Shown here: positions 1 through 7,536 of the stretch, piece after piece | Layout of the letters: every line of letters starts with the position of its first letter | Position numbering within the stretch: position 1 is the stretch's first letter | DNA from: Bacillus sp. X1(2014) | Lineage (GTDB): Bacteria; Bacillota; Bacilli; Bacillales_B; DSM-18226 | Direction: 5' to 3' | Length of the DNA: 64,000 bases | Assembly (NCBI RefSeq): GCF_007678255.1 | Contig: NZ_VEED01000020.1 | Location: 28,566-92,565, forward strand | Notes under the pieces: model-generated | What the model was told of the DNA's origin: nothing | The model's input: only the letters and a program-made list of their open reading frames with translations | Databases searched by the model: none | Position numbers and translations under genes: made by a program

Positions 1-925
1 GTACATATACACGTGTACAAGCACTGCAGTTTTGGCCATGGTTGTACATCGTTCCGTTAAACGCCCCTTCAATCGCTTCTTCAAGATAGGCATCTTCTAA
101 AATAATCGCTGGGGACTTACCGCCAAGCTCTAGTGTAACGCCTTTAATTTGATCCGCAGCCTTTTTCATGACTTCTCTTCCGACAGCTGTTGATCCAGTG
201 AAGGCTACTTTATTGACATCTTTATGTGTGATGATCGCTTCTCCCGCAATTTTTCCTGATCCAGGCACAATATTCACAACTCCATCTGGAAATCCAGCTT
301 CTTTGAATAGTTTTCCTACGTAAAGAAGAGAAAGTGGTGTTTCTGTTGCCGGCTTAATGACAACTGTACAGCCAACTGCAAGTGCAGATCCAAGCTTCCA
401 AGCAGCCATTGCAAGCGGGAAGTTCCATGGAATAATTTGCCCTGCAACCCCAACTGGCTCGTGTAGAGTATAGGTTACATAATCCTTTGAAATTTGAGTG
501 GTCTTACCAAATATTTTCGTAGCCCAGCCGGCATAATATCTAAAATGCTGGATCGTTCCGTCGACGTCATCTGACAGAGCGACTGTATATGGTTTTCCGT
601 TATCCAATGATTCTAGCTGTGCAAGCTCTTCACGGTTCTCTTCTAAGAGATCAGCAAATTTATAGATTAGATGAGAGCGTTCAGCGGCATCCATTGTTGT
701 CCATTCGCCTTCATCAAACGCCTTTCTTGCTGCAGCTACCGCTACGTTAATATCTTCCTCTTGCGCTTCACTTACTCGTGCAATAACCTCTTCATTGGCA
801 GGATTAACGACGGAGAACGTTTTACCACTAATTGCCGGTACATATTCACCGTTAATATATAATCCTTTCACACCTTCCAAGAATTCTTGAACTTTCGGTT
901 TCAAATTGTAGTTTGTCGCTTGCAT
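1..925 (-). CDS. Aldehyde dehydrogenase, probable 2-oxoglutarate semialdehyde dehydrogenase (3' part missing)
   Basis: NAD(P)-dependent aldehyde dehydrogenase superfamily. About 308 N-terminal residues lie in the window and the C-terminal third runs off the left edge. Visible landmarks are the Rossmann/cofactor stretch with [10 protein letters not shown], the FTGSTAVGR turn, the general-base glutamate in LELGGKSP, and the nucleophilic cysteine in GQNCSACTR right at the edge. The ATG at 925 has AAAGGAG in front. It is the last visible gene of the leftward sigma-54 operon, about 20 bases after the DHDPS-family gene. Context suggests it oxidises 2-oxoglutarate semialdehyde to 2-oxoglutarate, the last step of hydroxyproline breakdown. 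The family is certain; the substrate is inferred from neighbours. Confidence 0.88.
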   Translation of the reverse strand, partial: MQATNYNLKPKVQEFLEGVKGLYINGEYVPAISGKTFSVVNPANEEVIARVSEAQEEDINVAVAAARKAFDEGEWTTMDAAERSHLIYKFADLLEENREELAQLESLDNGKPYTVALSDDVDGTIQHFRYYAGWATKIFGKTTQISKDYVTYTLHEPVGVAGQIIPWNFPLAMAAWKLGSALAVGCTVVIKPATETPLSLLYVGKLFKEAGFPDGVVNIVPGSGKIAGEAIITHKDVNKVAFTGSTAVGREVMKKAADQIKGVTLELGGKSPAIILEDAYLEEAIEGAFNGTMYNHGQNCSACTRVYV

Positions 926-945
926 GTTCTCTCTCCTTTGCTGTT

Positions 946-1839
946 TTAGTTATTTACTGTTTCTAAATTGGCAAGTAGTTCTTTTAGCAGTTGATCTTCC
1001 TCAGGTAATAAACCTAAACGAGGGTAACGTGCAGGACCCCCGGCTTGTCCATTTAATTCCATCGCTCTCTTCACAATTTGCACGTACTTTCCAGATCCTT
1101 CAAGGAATGCACAAAGCGGTAAAATACGATCATTGATTGCCCACGCTTGTTCAAGCTCCCCGTTTTGGAAATGGTTATACATTTCTGTAACAAGCTTTGG
1201 TACGATGTTTCCAGCAACAGAAATCCAGCCAGTTGCACCAACTAAGTAAGACTCCATCACAAGCTCTTCAGCACCGCAGAATACTTCAAAATCTCCCTTA
1301 CCTTTTCTTGCAAGATCTCTTACCTTGCCAATTTCACCGCTTGATTCCTTAATGTGAGTGACATTTTCACATTCCTTACCAATCTGTAACATTAAATCTG
1401 TGCTCATATTAACCCCAGAAGTAAATGGGTTGTTATAAAGCATGATTGGTAGATTAACAGAACGAGATACTTCTTTGAAATGGTAGTAGATTTCATTTTC
1501 CTTCGGCTTCATGTAATAAGGATTAATGATGAGAGCAGCATCCGCTCCTTGCGCTTCAGCCTGCTTTGTATTCTCGATTGTTTCTTTTGTTGTCTCACCT
1601 GAAGTGCCCACAATCACAGGGATGCGTCCGTTTACTTCCTTCATTACCGTTTCTACCATTTGATATTTTTCTTCTTTTGATAGACTGACAAATTCGCCAG
1701 TACTTCCATTGATGACAATACCTGCCACACCTTGATCGATGAAGTAATTAACATTATTCTTTACTCCGCCCCAATCGATTTCTTGCTCCTGTGTCATTGG
1801 TGTAATTAATACTGGATAAGCTCCTCTAATTTTAGTCAT
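946..1839 (-). CDS. Dihydrodipicolinate synthase family lyase, probable pyrroline-4-hydroxy-2-carboxylate deaminase
   Basis: A (beta/alpha)8-barrel class-I aldolase of the NAL/DapA superfamily, 297 residues, full length. The Schiff-base lysine is K164 in HIKESSG, the catalytic tyrosine is Y135 in MLYNNP, and the carboxylate-binding loop is GSTGEF near residues 45-50. DapA itself normally sits with lysine genes. Here the gene lies between a racemase-family pair and an aldehyde dehydrogenase, which matches the deaminase that turns 1-pyrroline-4-hydroxy-2-carboxylate into 2-oxoglutarate semialdehyde. ATG start preceded by AAGGAGG. The function is a context inference; the fold and active site are seen. 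Confidence 0.85.
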   Translation of the reverse strand: MTKIRGAYPVLITPMTQEQEIDWGGVKNNVNYFIDQGVAGIVINGSTGEFVSLSKEEKYQMVETVMKEVNGRIPVIVGTSGETTKETIENTKQAEAQGADAALIINPYYMKPKENEIYYHFKEVSRSVNLPIMLYNNPFTSGVNMSTDLMLQIGKECENVTHIKESSGEIGKVRDLARKGKGDFEVFCGAEELVMESYLVGATGWISVAGNIVPKLVTEMYNHFQNGELEQAWAINDRILPLCAFLEGSGKYVQIVKRAMELNGQAGGPARYPRLGLLPEEDQLLKELLANLETVNN

Positions 1840-1868
1840 TTTATTTTCCTCCTTAAATTTTTAATTTT

Positions 1869-2822
1869 TTATTTTAGTAAAAACCCTGCTGATAAAGGAT
1901 CTGTCGGGTCTAATACATATGTCTGCATACCCGTAATAAATCCACGGGCTGAAAATCTAAACTCGTAATCAGTTTCAATTTGTGATAAAAGTTCTGCTGT
2001 CAGCTTGCCATTAAAAATGCTTTCATTTTCAATAGGACTATATACAGAAACATCACCATTTCCTAATAAGTAGGTGCTGCAAGCAGCTGTTGTACCAAAT
2101 CCTGGGGAACGCACAATATAGCCATCCGGTCGGAATGTGACCGTTTTGATTTTCCCTTCACTTCTTTGTGAATAATCCAGAATGACTACTCGATCCACCT
2201 TATTTTTGCCTTCTAAGGCTTCAATCGCCTTTTGTCCCCATTGATTAATGTCAGTAAGGTTGTCTATCTCAATCTCAAAAGGCAGTTCTGCTTTATCAAA
2301 AATGGCATATTGCTGATCGGCTTGAACAAGAGTAACTTCTGTCTGTAAATCTAAATAAGACAATGCCACATGGGTTTGTACAACCTGGCATGGCTCGCTT
2401 ATTAACTTAACTAATTTCACTTCATTGGCTTTCATCACAGCCGTAACCGTAACAATACCGCTGACTGTTTCAATGCTGTATTCATTTGACGGCTTTGCCT
2501 TTAATTGACCACATTCCAGTAATGCAGTGATAACAGCCACAATTCCGCCATATTGCATGGGAACGGTTCCGTTATGATTGAAAAAGACAACCGCTGCATC
2601 GGCGCCGCTTTTAAAAGGCGGAATGACCAAACAACCATTCAAGCCTGCAAATCCGCGGGGCTCATTTAAAAGAAGTTTAATTTCTTCCTCATAGGCATGC
2701 GGAAATTGTTCATTCAACTCTTGTAAACTTTGATAATGAATAAATGGTGCATCCTTAATAATTCTAAAAGCCTCGCCTGCTACGTGGACATCAGTTGCTG
2801 TGTAAGCCTTTTGAATGTTCAT
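1869..2822 (-). CDS. Proline racemase-family paralogue lacking both catalytic cysteines
   Basis: A 317-residue protein of the proline racemase/hydroxyproline epimerase fold. It keeps fold landmarks shared with its upstream neighbour (D-x-H-x-x-G near residue 11, NEPRG at 53-57, a C-terminal segment ending DPLSAGFLL). The first catalytic motif M-C-G-H is replaced by M-Q-Y-G (Gln90), and the second, D-R-S-P-C-G-T, reads V-R-S-P-G-F-G-T (Gly241). Neither the racemase/epimerase (two Cys) nor the 3-hydroxyproline dehydratase (one Cys, one Thr) arrangement is present. The ATG overlaps the stop of the upstream active paralogue by four bases (ATGA), so the two are translationally coupled. It may be a non-catalytic partner subunit, a binding protein, or an enzyme with new chemistry. 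No frameshift or stop is seen, so it is not a pseudogene by sequence. Confidence 0.85.
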   Translation of the reverse strand: MNIQKAYTATDVHVAGEAFRIIKDAPFIHYQSLQELNEQFPHAYEEEIKLLLNEPRGFAGLNGCLVIPPFKSGADAAVVFFNHNGTVPMQYGGIVAVITALLECGQLKAKPSNEYSIETVSGIVTVTAVMKANEVKLVKLISEPCQVVQTHVALSYLDLQTEVTLVQADQQYAIFDKAELPFEIEIDNLTDINQWGQKAIEALEGKNKVDRVVILDYSQRSEGKIKTVTFRPDGYIVRSPGFGTTAACSTYLLGNGDVSVYSPIENESIFNGKLTAELLSQIETDYEFRFSARGFITGMQTYVLDPTDPLSAGFLLK

Positions 2823-3856
2823 TTCACATCCTCCATTTCATGTTCCATTGGGGGAATGAGTAAAAAGCCTTCTTTAAGCGGATCTTCCTCGTTATAAAAG
2901 AACTGGTGCATTCCCATTAACCATGCTGAACCAGCGATTCTAGTTATGACGGCCTCCACACCCTGAACATCTGTTGTTTCAAGGACTCTTCCACGGAATA
3001 AAGAGCCGACAATACTTTCATGCACAAATTCCTCGTCGATGCCGATCTCCTTTTTGGAATAAAGGACAGATAATTTGGCTGATGTACCTGTACCGCATGG
3101 TGAACGATCGATCCCGCCTGGAGGAACGATAACTGCATTTTTCACATCTGCTTCCTCATGAGTTGGCTCAGTGAAAAACTCAATATGAGTCAAACCACGT
3201 ATAAATGGATACTGCGGATGAACGATATCCGTTATTTCGTTAATCGTATTTCTAATTTTGATCGCTTTTTCAATGATTTTTGATGCATTCTCCGGTATTA
3301 GCTCTAATCCAACAGATGCGGCATCAATGATTCCATAGAAATTACCGCCATAGGCAATGTCTGCTTCAACGATTCCAATTCCCTCGACCTCAACTGACAC
3401 ATTCTTTAACAGGAAGGCAGGGACATTACAGAAGGAAACCTCTTTTGCCTTTCCGTTCTCTACCTTAATCTCAGCCTCCACAAGGCCTGCTGGTGTATCA
3501 ATTTTGATTGAAGTCACTGGTTCTTGAACTGGGATTAGCCCTGCTTCCACTAATGCTGTACAAACACCGATTGTGTCATGACCGCACATTGGCAAGTATC
3601 CACCTGTTTCAATATAGATCACTCCGATATCTGCTTCCGGATGGCATGGATCTGTCAACAACGCACCTGACATTACATCATGTCCTCTTGGTTCATTCAT
3701 CAGCAGCTTACGAATCCAGTCATATTCCTTTTGCATATGTAGCATTTTTTCGGACATTGTTGCTCCTTTTAGCTCAGGGAGTCCACTAATCAAAGTCCTT
3801 GTCGGATTTCCACCCGTATGTGTATCAATCGTTGTAAAAACTCGATTTGCATTCAT
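2819..3856 (-). CDS. Proline racemase / 4-hydroxyproline 2-epimerase
   Basis: A 345-residue cofactor-independent racemase that uses two cysteines to invert the alpha carbon. Cys91 lies in LPMCGHDTIG and Cys254 in DRSPCGTGT, so both bases are intact. In this operon, next to an FAD D-amino-acid dehydrogenase, a DHDPS-family deaminase and an aldehyde dehydrogenase, the expected reaction is trans-4-hydroxy-L-proline to cis-4-hydroxy-D-proline. Proline racemase activity cannot be excluded from sequence. The start codon shares one base with the upstream stop (TGATG), and its own stop overlaps the next start (ATGA), so the genes form a tightly coupled block. Confidence 0.9.
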   Translation of the reverse strand: MNANRVFTTIDTHTGGNPTRTLISGLPELKGATMSEKMLHMQKEYDWIRKLLMNEPRGHDVMSGALLTDPCHPEADIGVIYIETGGYLPMCGHDTIGVCTALVEAGLIPVQEPVTSIKIDTPAGLVEAEIKVENGKAKEVSFCNVPAFLLKNVSVEVEGIGIVEADIAYGGNFYGIIDAASVGLELIPENASKIIEKAIKIRNTINEITDIVHPQYPFIRGLTHIEFFTEPTHEEADVKNAVIVPPGGIDRSPCGTGTSAKLSVLYSKKEIGIDEEFVHESIVGSLFRGRVLETTDVQGVEAVITRIAGSAWLMGMHQFFYNEEDPLKEGFLLIPPMEHEMEDVK

Positions 3857-5031
3857 CAGATCAACACCCTTTCCTTAAATCGAGAAAATTTTAGCGGATC
3901 AATCGGGATGCATGTCTCTTTTTTATTCAGCATTTCCTCTATCACTTTTCCAGTTACAGCAGCAAGACTAATTCCGTCTCCCTCATGACCAGCAGCAATG
4001 TAATAATTTGGAATCCCCTCGACTTCTGACACAATAGGTAAATGATCCTCCGTCCAAGGGCGTAAACCTGCATAGGAACGTATGACCATCATGTCAGCCA
4101 TTTTCGGATAAAATCTAATGGCGCGATTGGCAATGCTTTTAATAATTTCATTGTTGACCTTTGTATTAAATCCAACAAATTCACGGCTGCTTCCAATTAA
4201 GAAGTTTTGACTTTCTGTTGGTTCGAAAACAAGTGCTACGCCATATTTTTCTGTAATCGGATCCACCTGGCGCTTGCCGCCAAATTTGGATATTAAATAG
4301 CCAAATTCCATCACTTTTCTTGGCCCAACAAATTCCTGGCGTGATGCAACAATGATATGGCCTTTTCTCGGTTTAATTGGAATCGACAAGTCAAGCATCT
4401 CGCCAATATATGGAGCCCATACACCTGCAGCATTAATGACATAGTTCGCGGTGAACGTCCCATTGGTTGTTTCAACGGTAAATGTACCCTCCGCCTCCCT
4501 TTTCATCCCCGTAACCACAGTTTGTTTATGGACTTTAGCGCCCATCTTCTTTGCACCATCAAGAAGATTAAAGGCAAGAAGATATGGGTTAACTGTTGAA
4601 TCTGTTGCACACTCTAAGCCGCCTAATAAATCATCAGCAAAATACTTTGAATCTTGGCGGATGTCCTGACGATCCAACATCCTGAATGGCAAACCGGCCT
4701 CCTTCTGACGGTCAACCCATTTTTGTGCGGCTTCCATTTCTTCTTCTGTTTCACAGACAAGGATGCTTCCAGGCGCGCGGTAATCAAAAGGTTGTTTCAA
4801 TTCTCTGCTTAATTCATCTACTAATTTCTGGCTGACAAGTGACATTTGACTGTCAAAGCCAGGATCTTTATCAATAGCTAAAATATTTCCATCACAGCGG
4901 GATGAAGTCCCACTGACAAATTCACCTTTTTCAATTACTGTTACATCTCTTCCAGATTTAGAAGTATAATAGGCAATTGCACAGCCAATGATTCCACCGC
5001 CTATAACCAAAACATCACAATGATGTCTCAC
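3856..5031 (-). CDS. FAD-dependent D-amino-acid (hydroxyproline) dehydrogenase, catalytic subunit
   Basis: A 391-residue DAO/glycine-oxidase-type flavoprotein. The N-terminal FAD-binding motif is VIGGGIIG at about residues 9-16, followed by VIEKG. The C-terminal FAD loop is recognisable in GLRPWTEDHLPI and AAGHEGDGISL. It resembles the flavin subunit of dye-linked proline/hydroxyproline dehydrogenases and HcnC-like proteins, which pair with ferredoxin-like and NAD(P)-type subunits. Those partners are encoded divergently from 6936 onward. The expected role is oxidation of cis-4-hydroxy-D-proline to the pyrroline. It is the first gene of the leftward operon, downstream of a consensus sigma-54 promoter. 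Substrate assignment is inferred from context. Confidence 0.88.
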   Translation of the reverse strand: MRHHCDVLVIGGGIIGCAIAYYTSKSGRDVTVIEKGEFVSGTSSRCDGNILAIDKDPGFDSQMSLVSQKLVDELSRELKQPFDYRAPGSILVCETEEEMEAAQKWVDRQKEAGLPFRMLDRQDIRQDSKYFADDLLGGLECATDSTVNPYLLAFNLLDGAKKMGAKVHKQTVVTGMKREAEGTFTVETTNGTFTANYVINAAGVWAPYIGEMLDLSIPIKPRKGHIIVASRQEFVGPRKVMEFGYLISKFGGKRQVDPITEKYGVALVFEPTESQNFLIGSSREFVGFNTKVNNEIIKSIANRAIRFYPKMADMMVIRSYAGLRPWTEDHLPIVSEVEGIPNYYIAAGHEGDGISLAAVTGKVIEEMLNKKETCIPIDPLKFSRFKERVLI

Positions 5032-5071
5032 AGAACCAACCTCCCTTCTTCTTGTTACATCATTTTATTAA

Positions 5072-5088
5072 TGCAAATTGCGTGCCAA
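5072..5088 (-). promoter_or_regulatory. Sigma-54 (-24/-12) promoter of the leftward hydroxyproline operon
   Basis: Read on the minus strand the site is TTGGCACGCAATTTGCA, a full match to the sigma-54 consensus TTGGCACG-N4-TTGCA with GG and GC ten bases apart. Transcription would start near 5061, about 30 bases before the ATG of the flavoprotein gene. The adjacent gene encodes a sigma-54 activator, which fits. Confidence 0.92.
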
Positions 5089-5211
5089 CTTTGGTAAATG
5101 TTTAAAAACAACAAATCCCATACTATTTTTACGATTATTCCGAATATTCCCTTTGTATCCGTTTGCAATTGTCAAATTTATTGATAAACTAGTGTATAAA
5201 ATATTAAACAG

Positions 5212-5229
5212 TGTAAAAATATTTTTACA
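5212..5229. promoter_or_regulatory. 18-bp perfect palindrome, candidate activator/enhancer or autoregulatory site
   Basis: TGTAAAAATATTTTTACA is a perfect palindrome. It lies about 160 bp upstream of the leftward sigma-54 start, a usual distance for an upstream activating sequence, and 16 bp ahead of the regulator ATG, directly before its SD. An identical right half (ATATTTTTACA) recurs near 6900-6911 in the leader of the rightward operon. The binding protein is not known; the co-located activator is the obvious candidate. AT-rich palindromes can occur by chance. Confidence 0.5.
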
Positions 5230-5245
5230 TTATAAGGAGACTGTT

Positions 5246-6859
5246 ATGTTTGAATTACCGTCAGTCAAAGAAATAATTGAAAATAATTTTATCCACCTAA
5301 ATCAAGTAGATAATGAAAGCACTTTAGGAAGGGCTCATTTGGATGACTCCTTCTCTGTACTGGCTGATGTTTGCAAGCACTATCCAGCCGTTACCGTCAC
5401 AGATTCAAGCGGTCAAGACCTTGGCTGCATTACAAATGAACAAATCATTGATTTTTTGCATGATTCCTACAATCAATTAAAGGCTTTCTATGAAACTGTC
5501 ATTGAAACGATGGACGCCTCAGTGACAGTGATTGATGCTAATGAGCGTGTCCGTACTTGGACACAAGGAGCAGAAAAAATTTTCTCTGTTAAAAAAGATG
5601 AGATTATTGGCAAACCAATCATAGAATTCTTTGAACATAAGAATCTAGAAATCTTGGAATCCTTGCACAATGGAAAAAGAATTCGGGGAAAGCATCACCA
5701 AGCAAGATCTAATCTATTTGTTCTTATAAATGCAAACCCTGTTTACTTTAATGAGAGTATTATTGGGGCAGTTGTTTCGGAAACCGATGTGACAAGCCAA
5801 GTTGTTCTTAATGAAAAATTGTTTAATATGTCTTCAGAAGTTCGCCGTTTAGAACAGGAGATGGCGAAATACAGGCCTTCAGATCCTTTTAATAGCATTA
5901 AAGGGAAAAGTACTGTGATGGAGAAAACGGTGCAAATGGCGAAAAAGGTGTGCACCGTTCGATCAACTGTATTGATCTTAGGAGAAAGCGGGGTCGGTAA
6001 GGAGGTCTTTGCTAAAGCTATTCATGAGGCAACCGAGGGGCCAGACGCACCATTTATTTCCATCAACTGTGGCGCTATTCCTGAAACATTATTTGAAAGC
6101 GAATTATTCGGCTATGAACGTGGTGCCTTTTCCGGTGCTGATCATAGAGGGAAAAAAGGAAAAATTGAGCTCGCAAAAGGCGGCACTCTTTTTCTAGATG
6201 AAGTTGGCGAAATGCCTTTAGACATGCAGGTCAAGATGCTTCGAGTGCTTCAGGAAAGAAAGTATTACAAAGTTGGCGGCGAAAAGGAACTAGAAGCTAA
6301 TTTCCGGGTCATTGCCGCAACCAATAGGGATTTAAAGGAATCAATAAGAGAAGGTCAATTTCGCGAGGATTTATATTATCGGCTCAATGTTGTCAGTTTA
6401 AAACTTCCTCCATTAAGAGAACGCAACGAGGATATCGTTGAACTGATTCATTATTTTTTAAAAGATTTTTCACTGCGCTATCAGCGTCCTATTCATCATT
6501 TTCCACAGGAAGTGATGAAGGAATTGTTTCAATATGATTGGCCAGGCAATGTCCGGGAGCTGCGTAATGTCGTTGAACGTCTTGTTGTTTTTGCGACAGA
6601 TGGCGTCATTCGAAAAGAATATTTACCATTTCATTCGGGATTGATCCACTCGGATGGGGCTGATAAGGACCCTCAGGAAAACTATTTGGAATTGGACACA
6701 GATATTTTGCCGCTTCAGGAGGAAATGGATCAGCATGAGAAGAAGGTGCTTGAAAAAGCGTTGACATTAACCCATGGCAACAAATTAGAATGCTCGAAAA
6801 AACTGGGAATCACCCGAGCGACCCTTTACAATCGTCTAAAACGCCTCGGCTTAGGCTAA
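5246..6859 (+). CDS. Sigma-54-dependent transcriptional activator with PAS sensor
   Basis: A 537-residue enhancer-binding protein. The order is: an N-terminal ~75 residues with CBS-like flavour, a PAS domain at roughly 78-190, a short coiled segment, an AAA+ domain at about 215-440, and a Fis-type helix-turn-helix at about 495-537. The Walker A motif is GESGVGKE (246-253), the sigma-54 contact loop is GAFSGA (293-298, Ser for the usual Thr), and Walker B is GGTLFLDEVGEM. I choose the ATG at 5246, with AAGGAG seven bases before it, over an in-frame ATG at 5078 that lies beside the divergent promoter. It has no receiver domain, so it probably senses a metabolite through PAS. It lies between two sigma-54 operons it most likely activates. 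Confidence 0.93.
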   Translation: MFELPSVKEIIENNFIHLNQVDNESTLGRAHLDDSFSVLADVCKHYPAVTVTDSSGQDLGCITNEQIIDFLHDSYNQLKAFYETVIETMDASVTVIDANERVRTWTQGAEKIFSVKKDEIIGKPIIEFFEHKNLEILESLHNGKRIRGKHHQARSNLFVLINANPVYFNESIIGAVVSETDVTSQVVLNEKLFNMSSEVRRLEQEMAKYRPSDPFNSIKGKSTVMEKTVQMAKKVCTVRSTVLILGESGVGKEVFAKAIHEATEGPDAPFISINCGAIPETLFESELFGYERGAFSGADHRGKKGKIELAKGGTLFLDEVGEMPLDMQVKMLRVLQERKYYKVGGEKELEANFRVIAATNRDLKESIREGQFREDLYYRLNVVSLKLPPLRERNEDIVELIHYFLKDFSLRYQRPIHHFPQEVMKELFQYDWPGNVRELRNVVERLVVFATDGVIRKEYLPFHSGLIHSDGADKDPQENYLELDTDILPLQEEMDQHEKKVLEKALTLTHGNKLECSKKLGITRATLYNRLKRLGLG

Positions 6860-6880
6860 TTTAACATTCAGGCTTCAAAG

Positions 6881-6897
6881 TTGGTACGATTCTTGCA
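6881..6897 (+). promoter_or_regulatory. Sigma-54 (-24/-12) promoter of the rightward redox-subunit operon
   Basis: TTGGTACGATTCTTGCA matches TTGGCACG-N4-TTGCA at all but one position and keeps the GG-N10-GC spacing. The start would fall near 6908, about 28 bases ahead of the ATG at 6936. It begins just after the activator stop codon, so the three downstream genes can be expressed independently of the activator gene. Confidence 0.9.
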
Positions 6898-6935
6898 TTA
6901 TATTTTTACATATAATTAAGAGGGGGATTTTCCAA

Positions 6936-7211
6936 ATGACTAACAAAGAAGCACTTGTGATCTGTCGTTGTGAAGAAGTTACCTATGGACAGCTTTTCGC
7001 AACAGCGGATGAATATCAATGCACAGCCAGGGAACTAAAGCTTAGAACAAGGGCAGGAATGGGTTTCTGCGGAGGACGTACTTGCAGAGTAACGGTCGAT
7101 CGGATCATTGAAAGTGTCGTACCGAATACAAACGAAGCCGAAATCCCACTTAAATATCAGCCTCCAATTCGCCCTGTAACTTTTGGAACAGTGGGCGAAA
7201 ATAATGACTAG
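6936..7211 (+). CDS. BFD-like [2Fe-2S] protein, dehydrogenase small subunit
   Basis: A 91-residue protein with the bacterioferritin-associated-ferredoxin (BFD-like) four-cysteine pattern: C-R-C near residue 11 and G-F-C-G-G-R-T-C near residue 48. In HcnB-type proteins and related dehydrogenase subunits this domain is usually fused to the C-terminus of the FAD/NAD(P) subunit; here it is a free-standing gene. It should pass electrons within the hydroxyproline dehydrogenase complex. ATG with AGAGGGGG about ten bases upstream. The stop overlaps the next gene by eight bases. Confidence 0.85.
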   Translation: MTNKEALVICRCEEVTYGQLFATADEYQCTARELKLRTRAGMGFCGGRTCRVTVDRIIESVVPNTNEAEIPLKYQPPIRPVTFGTVGENND

Positions 7212-7536
7212 AATTATAGATCATCCTATTTTAGGAAAATTAGACGATAGGCAAAAGATTCCTTTCTCATTTGATGGAAAAGAATATGAAGCCCATGAAA
7301 ATGAAACAATCGCAGCAGCCATGCTAGCAAACGGTGCGAGAACACTGCGTTTTCATGAGGAAGGCGGAACACCAAGAGGGTTCTACTGCAATATCGGTCA
7401 CTGCATGGAATGCCGTGTAAATGTCAATGGTCAGGCCAATGTAAGAGCCTGTTTAACTGTTGTGACGGAAAATATGGTTGTTGCAAGCGGGAAACAGCAT
7501 CCTAATATTGTTAAAAGGATGGTGGAGAAGCAATGA
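7204..7536 (+). CDS. [2Fe-2S] ferredoxin-like subunit (HcnA/SoxX type)
   Basis: About 110 residues with a plant-type ferredoxin fold. The cluster ligands fit C-x5-C-x2-C in YCNIGHCMEC, followed by a distal cysteine in NVRAC. The same architecture is seen in HcnA and the small Fe-S subunit of sarcosine/proline/hydroxyproline dehydrogenases. I chose the ATG at 7204; an upstream TTG at 7183 would add seven residues and has a poorer context. The stop overlaps the next ATG (ATGA). It probably bridges the flavin and NAD(P)-type subunits. Confidence 0.87.
   Translation: MTRIIDHPILGKLDDRQKIPFSFDGKEYEAHENETIAAAMLANGARTLRFHEEGGTPRGFYCNIGHCMECRVNVNGQANVRACLTVVTENMVVASGKQHPNIVKRMVEKQ

Noticed and set aside
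5078..5245. Upstream extension of the sigma-54 activator by 56 codons
   Set aside because: Would overlap the divergent promoter region; the ATG at 5246 has a strong SD and the extension looks like AT-rich non-coding sequence.
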